From: Rhodanobacter glycinis
Lineage (GTDB): Bacteria; Pseudomonadota; Gammaproteobacteria; Xanthomonadales; Rhodanobacteraceae
Length of the DNA stretch: 64,000 nt
Assembly: GCF_006438785.1 (NCBI RefSeq)
Contig: NZ_RCZB01000003.1
Coordinates: 650,964-714,963, forward strand
Reading direction: 5' to 3'
Positions 60,281 through 64,000 of the stretch are shown here, piece after piece (the stretch's first letter is position 1; each line of letters begins with the position of its first letter). The notes beneath the pieces were generated by a model. The model did no database searches. It was not told where the DNA came from and was given only the letters and a program-made list of their open reading frames with translations. The position numbers were made by a program, and so were the translations under genes.

Positions 60281-61581
60281 TGGCCAACGTATTCACGAGC
60301 ATCGGTGACTGGGTCAACGAGCGTGCGCCGAACATGATGCCTGCGTACCGCAAGCACATGACCGAGTACTACGCGCCGAAGAACTTCAACCTCTGGTACT
60401 ACTTCGGTTCGCTGGCGCTGCTGGTGCTGGTCAACCAGATCGTCACCGGCATCTTCCTTACCATGAACTTCAACCCGAGTGCGGCGGGAGCCTTCAACTC
60501 GGTCGAATACATCATGCGTGACGTGGAGTGGGGCTGGCTGATCCGCTACATGCACTCCACCGGTGCCTCGCTGTTCTTCGTGGTGGTTTTCCTGCACATG
60601 TTCCGCGGCATCATGTACGGCTCGTACAAGAAGCCGCGCGAACTGGTGTGGCTGCTCGGCATGCTGATTTTCCTGGCGCTGATGGCCGAGGCATTCATGG
60701 GTTACGTGCTGCCATGGGGCAACATGTCGTTCTGGGGCGCCAAGGTGATCATCTCGCTGTTCGGCACGATCCCCTACATCGGCGGCACGCTGGTGGAGTG
60801 GATCATGGGCGACTTCCTGCCGGCCGATGCCACGCTCAACCGCTTCTTCGCGCTGCACGTGATCGCGTTGCCGATCGTGCTGCTGTTGCTGGTGGTGCTG
60901 CACATCGCCGCGCTGCACGAAGTGGGCTCGAACAACCCCGACGGCGTGGAGATCAAGAAGGGCCCGAAGGGCAATCGCTGGGATGCGAGCAAGCCGGCCG
61001 ACGGCATCCCGTTCCACCCGTACTACACGGTCAAGGATCTGGTCGGCGTGGGCTTCTTCCTGCTGATTGCCGCCTTCATCATCTTCTTTGCGCCGACCTT
61101 CGGTGGCTGGTTCCTGGAGCACGACAACTTCATCCCGGCCAACAACCTGGCTACGCCGTCGCACATCAAGCCGGTTTGGTACTTCACCCCGTTCTACGCG
61201 ATCGTGCGCATGATCCCGTCCTTCCTCGGCTCGGCCGTATGGGGCGTGATCGCGATGTTCGGCTCGATCGGCGTGCTGTTCGCCATGCCCTGGCTGGATC
61301 GCGGCAAGGTCAAGTCGATCCGCTATCGCGGCACCGGCTTCAAGGTGGCGCTGGGCCTGTTCGTGCTGTCGTTCTTCATGCTCGGTGCGGTCGGCGCGGG
61401 CATCACCGCCGAGGTGATGCCGGTATGGTTCGGCGACATCGACGTGACGTTCTGGGAGAACCTGTTCGGCCGCGTGATGACCGCGGTCTACTTCGGCTTC
61501 TTCGCATTCCTTTGGGCTTACACATACTTCGGCTGGGAAAAGACCAAGCCGGTTCCGGAACGGGTGACGACGCATGACTAA
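60280..61581 (+). CDS. petB: Cytochrome b of the bc1 complex
   Basis: 433 aa, eight membrane helices. Two heme pairs of histidines are visible in MHSTGASLFFVVVFLHMFRG and HVIALPIVLLLLVVLHIAAL. The Qo-site region reads KPVWYFTPFYAIVRMIP: PVWY in place of the PEWY of mitochondria and alphaproteobacteria, normal in beta- and gammaproteobacteria. It starts 1 bp inside the petA stop and overlaps petC by 8 bp. Confidence 0.97.
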   Translation: MANVFTSIGDWVNERAPNMMPAYRKHMTEYYAPKNFNLWYYFGSLALLVLVNQIVTGIFLTMNFNPSAAGAFNSVEYIMRDVEWGWLIRYMHSTGASLFFVVVFLHMFRGIMYGSYKKPRELVWLLGMLIFLALMAEAFMGYVLPWGNMSFWGAKVIISLFGTIPYIGGTLVEWIMGDFLPADATLNRFFALHVIALPIVLLLLVVLHIAALHEVGSNNPDGVEIKKGPKGNRWDASKPADGIPFHPYYTVKDLVGVGFFLLIAAFIIFFAPTFGGWFLEHDNFIPANNLATPSHIKPVWYFTPFYAIVRMIPSFLGSAVWGVIAMFGSIGVLFAMPWLDRGKVKSIRYRGTGFKVALGLFVLSFFMLGAVGAGITAEVMPVWFGDIDVTFWENLFGRVMTAVYFGFFAFLWAYTYFGWEKTKPVPERVTTHD

Positions 61582-62335
61582 GCGGCAGCTGCTAATGAAG
61601 CGATACATCTTCCCGGTGGCGTTGGCGTTCAGTCTGATCGTCGGCAGTGTGTCGGTGCAGGCGTCGGAGGAGGGCGGCCTGCCTGCGGCCGGTACCAACG
61701 TGCAGGATCAGGCTTCGCTGCAACGCGGCGCCAAGCTGTTCTTCAATTACTGCGTTGGCTGCCATTCGCTGAAGTACATGCGCTATGAGCGAATCGCCAC
61801 GGACCTGGGCCTGTCCGAACAGGAAGTGATGCAGAACCTCAATTTCACCGGCGCTAAGTTCGGTGAAACCGTGGTTTCGCAGATGCCGGCGGAGTCGGCC
61901 ACCAAGTGGTTCGGCAAGGCCCCGCCGGACCTGTCGCTGGAAGTGCGGGCGAAGGGTGCGGACTGGGTTTACGGCTATCTCAATTCGTTCTATCTGGACC
62001 CGAGCCGCCCGGTGGGCTGGAACAACACGGTGTTCCCGAATGCGTCGATGCCGTTCCCGTTGTGGGAACTGCAGGGGCTGCAGACCGCCGAGATGAAGCC
62101 GGTCAAGGCCGGTGCGGATCCGGTGGTGGAGAAGCTGGTGCTGTCGCAGCCGGGCAAACTGACCCCGGCGCAGTTCCAGCAGGCTACCCGTGACCTGACC
62201 AGCTTCCTGGAATACGCCTCCGAGCCGGCCGCCCTGGAGCGGCACCACTACGGCATCTGGGTGCTGCTGTTCCTGGCGTTCTTCACCTTGCTGGCAGCCA
62301 TGCTCAAGAAGGAATACTGGAAAGACGTCCACTGA
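61574..62335 (+). CDS. petC: Cytochrome c1 of the bc1 complex
   Basis: 253 aa. Signal sequence up to about residue 30 (SVSVQA), heme-binding CVGCH at 60-64, and the axial Met probably in NASMPFPLWEL. One C-terminal anchor (GIWVLLFLAFFTLLAAMLKK) ends in KEYWKDVH. The start may be ATG 61574 or 61595 (MKRYIFPVALAF). It closes the bc1 operon; sspA follows 70 bp later, a common order in proteobacteria. Confidence 0.96.
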   Translation: MTKRQLLMKRYIFPVALAFSLIVGSVSVQASEEGGLPAAGTNVQDQASLQRGAKLFFNYCVGCHSLKYMRYERIATDLGLSEQEVMQNLNFTGAKFGETVVSQMPAESATKWFGKAPPDLSLEVRAKGADWVYGYLNSFYLDPSRPVGWNNTVFPNASMPFPLWELQGLQTAEMKPVKAGADPVVEKLVLSQPGKLTPAQFQQATRDLTSFLEYASEPAALERHHYGIWVLLFLAFFTLLAAMLKKEYWKDVH

Positions 62336-62404
62336 TCCGGGTGGCATCATCCGATTGCGGCGGCCATGAGCCGCCGCAATCGTCTCACCGATGGGGAATC
62401 GCGC

Positions 62405-63043
62405 ATGGTCCAAAGCGCTCGCTCGCGTACCGTATTGACGCTCTACACCACGGCCGATGACATCCAGTGTCATCGCGCGCGGCTGGTGCTGGCCGCCAAG
62501 GGGGTCAGCTACGAACGGGTACTGGTGGATCCGGCGAAACCACCGGAAGACCTGATCGACCTCAACCCCTATGCCAGTACGCCGACCCTGGTCGACCGCG
62601 ACCTGACCCTGTTCGATACCTCGGTAGTCTGCGAATACCTGGACGAGCGCTATCCGCACCCACCGCTGATGCCGATCGATCCGCAATCGCGCGCGCGCCT
62701 GCGGGTGGCTGCGGTGCGCATCGAGAAGGACTGGCTGACCGAGGTGGACATCATTCGGGCCGGTGGTCGCCCGGCGGATGCTGCGCGCAAACGTCTGCGC
62801 GAGCAGATGCTGTCCACGGTGCCGCTGTTCAAGGCGTCGAAATTCTTCCTCAATCCCGAGATGAGCTTGGCCGATTGTCTGGTGGCGCCGGTGATCTGGC
62901 GGTTACCGTGGCTAGGCGTGGAGCTGGGGCGCGAGGGCAAGCCGGTCATCGACTACGGTGAGCGTTTGTTTCACAGTCAGGGTTTTGCGCGCAGCATGAC
63001 CGATCAGGAAAAGGCGATGCGGCAACTCCATGAGCAAGAATGA
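62405..63043 (+). CDS. sspA: Stringent starvation protein A (GST-fold RNA polymerase partner)
   Basis: 212 aa. Thioredoxin-like N-terminal domain TVLTLYTTADDIQCHRARLV, LIDLNPYASTPTLVDRDLTL with FDTSVVCEYLDERYPHPPLM, then the helical GST C-domain. SspA binds RNA polymerase and supports stress and virulence transcription. ATG 62405 is chosen over 62366 because MVQSARSRTVLTLY has the family start and a GGGGAA site upstream. It overlaps sspB by 14 bp. Confidence 0.94.
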   Translation: MVQSARSRTVLTLYTTADDIQCHRARLVLAAKGVSYERVLVDPAKPPEDLIDLNPYASTPTLVDRDLTLFDTSVVCEYLDERYPHPPLMPIDPQSRARLRVAAVRIEKDWLTEVDIIRAGGRPADAARKRLREQMLSTVPLFKASKFFLNPEMSLADCLVAPVIWRLPWLGVELGREGKPVIDYGERLFHSQGFARSMTDQEKAMRQLHEQE

Positions 63044-63485
63044 AACAGTACCCATGACCTCCAATCGCCCCTACCTGTTGCGGGCGATCTATGACTGGAT
63101 CAGCGACAACAACCTGACCCCGTACGTGCTGGTCGACGCCGGTTTCGCCGGCGTTCGTGTACCGCCGCAGGTAGTCAAGAATGGCCAGGTGGTGCTCAAC
63201 CTGGCGATGCGCGCGGTGGCGAATCTGGATCTGGGCAATGAATGGATCAGCTTTCAGGCGCGTTTTTCCGGCGTCAGCCAGACCATCCAGATTCCAGTGC
63301 TGGCGGTGCTGGCGCTGTACGCCCAGGAAAACGGCCAGGGCATGATGTTTCCGGCGGATGAAGAGGGTGGTGATACTCCGCCGCCATCCGCGCCCGAACC
63401 TGACGATGCGTCGCCGGCCCCCGATGCCGACGTAGGTGGCGCCAAGCCCAAGCGCGGCGCGCCGCATTTGCGGGTGGTCAAGTAG
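63030..63485 (+). CDS. sspB: ClpXP protease specificity-enhancing factor SspB
   Basis: 151 aa. SspB brings ssrA-tagged peptides to ClpXP. The domain has SNRPYLLRAIYDWISDNNLT, YVLVDAGFAGVRVPPQ, MRAVANLDLGNEWISFQARF, and ALYAQENGQGMMFP. An acidic Pro-rich linker precedes the ClpX-binding tail GAPHLRVVK, as RPALRVVK ends the E. coli protein. The start is ATG 63030 or 63054 (MTSNRPYL). Confidence 0.95.
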   Translation: MSKNETVPMTSNRPYLLRAIYDWISDNNLTPYVLVDAGFAGVRVPPQVVKNGQVVLNLAMRAVANLDLGNEWISFQARFSGVSQTIQIPVLAVLALYAQENGQGMMFPADEEGGDTPPPSAPEPDDASPAPDADVGGAKPKRGAPHLRVVK

Positions 63486-63504
63486 GCACAATGGCTGTGG
63501 GTCG

Positions 63505-63524
63505 CCGGGTTTCCGGAAAACCGG
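63505..63524. terminator. Possible stem between convergent sspB and DUF3301 genes
   Basis: CCGGGTTTCC / GGAAAACCGG, a 10-bp stem with one mismatch and no separate loop, so the centre must open. It is in the 43-bp gap between two convergent stops; no T-tract. Confidence 0.35.
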
Positions 63525-63528
63525 ATGC

Positions 63529-63936
63529 TCAGTGCAGCCGGTTGTTCGTGCGTGGATGCAGCGGCACGACATTGCTCGGTGGCGTTGGCAATGCCGTTCT
63601 GGCGATTGCTTCTTCATGCGCCAGCAGCTCGATCGTCGGCAGGCTCAGGCTGCTGAGCGTATTGCCAATCATCCACAGCCGCCCCGGCTCGCGGTCGTGG
63701 CCATCAATGCTCACCTCGAAGCCGTAGCAGCGTTCGATCATGCGCAGGCCATTGACGCCCCGACGCAGGCGCACGCTGCGAAGTCCCACGGTTTCGTCCA
63801 GCAACTGCAGGCCGTGCTGCTGGCATTGTCGCCGCGCCTCCTGCACTGCCCGCTCGCGCGCCACGCTCAGCTTCAGCCATAGCCCGACGATACTTCCCAG
63901 GGCCAGCAACAGCAGAAGATTGGAAAGATCGCTCAT
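63529..63936 (-). CDS. DUF3301 family small membrane-associated protein
   Basis: 135 aa. One N-terminal helix (residues 6-22, LLLLLALGSIVGLWLKL), then a compact domain with ARRQCQQHGLQLLDETVGLR, RLRRGVNGLRMIERCYGFEV and DGHDREPGRLWMIGNTLSSL, the DUF3301 pattern (short anchor plus domain). Function is not known. It is convergent with sspB. The last 64 bases of the window show no further gene. Confidence 0.85.
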   Translation of the reverse strand: MSDLSNLLLLLALGSIVGLWLKLSVARERAVQEARRQCQQHGLQLLDETVGLRSVRLRRGVNGLRMIERCYGFEVSIDGHDREPGRLWMIGNTLSSLSLPTIELLAHEEAIARTALPTPPSNVVPLHPRTNNRLH

Positions 63937-64000
63937 GCCTGCAGTGTGTGGGCGCGACCGGCCGCGTGCAAGCTGGGCGCCGCTCAGGTCAGCTGCAAAC

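Overview
The window is high-GC, gene-dense gammaproteobacterial chromosome. The gene set (RegBA redox regulators, type IV pilus genes, petABC-sspA-sspB, miaB/phoH/ybeY/corC, lgt-thyA-folA, REP repeats with a RAYT transposase) fits the Xanthomonadales, most likely Rhodanobacteraceae (Rhodanobacter/Dyella-like). That placement is inferred from protein character and gene order; no 16S gene is present.

Layout. 1-2.2 kb: 3' end of a sulfate ABC transporter operon (cysT-cysW-cysA). 2.4-5.5 kb: a BlaI-type repressor with two operator palindromes, an M56 membrane protease with an unusual C-terminus, and an exported isoaspartyl peptidase. 5.5-9.5 kb (minus): TonB receptor, Asp-box beta-propeller with Cys/His motifs, thioredoxin-like protein. 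9.7-13.3 kb (minus): RegA/RegB-type two-component pair and a POT peptide transporter. 13.5-18 kb: dgkA, lemA, two TPM-domain genes, and a convergent S9 peptidase. 18.3-22.2 kb: lgt-thyA-folA-mutT, then coaE. 22.2-26.7 kb (minus): pilB-pilC-[DUF559 unit]-pilD-coaE.

26.9-36 kb is a surface-glycan island, visibly AT-richer in its middle part: polyprenyl-phosphate sugar synthase-like GT2, UDP-GlcNAc 2-epimerase, two glycosyltransferases, FkbM and a second methyltransferase, a Wzx-like flippase, and fcl/gmd for GDP-L-fucose. 36-43.3 kb (minus) is the most interesting block: two type IV pilin genes, each with a candidate sigma-54 promoter, followed by two related GT-C/TMTC-like multi-membrane-span proteins that bracket a phosphoethanolamine-transferase-like enzyme. 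This looks like a dedicated pilin (or surface glycan) modification locus. The whole glycan and modification block lies between pilBCD and pilA.

43.5-51.6 kb: S9 peptidase, an exact 112-bp-period REP array next to its RAYT transposase, corA, a DUF4105 protein, and corC-ybeY-phoH, with further REP copies scattered among them (one inside the 5' part of ybeY). 51.7-55.5 kb: a TetR-controlled ABC efflux cassette on the plus strand that separates miaB from phoH. 55.6-64 kb: miaB, a lytic transglycosylase with three 24-residue repeats, a DegS-like protease, the cytochrome bc1 operon petABC, sspAB and a DUF3301 protein.

Operons are tightly packed, with many 1-4 bp stop/start overlaps. No rRNA, tRNA or CRISPR array was recognised.
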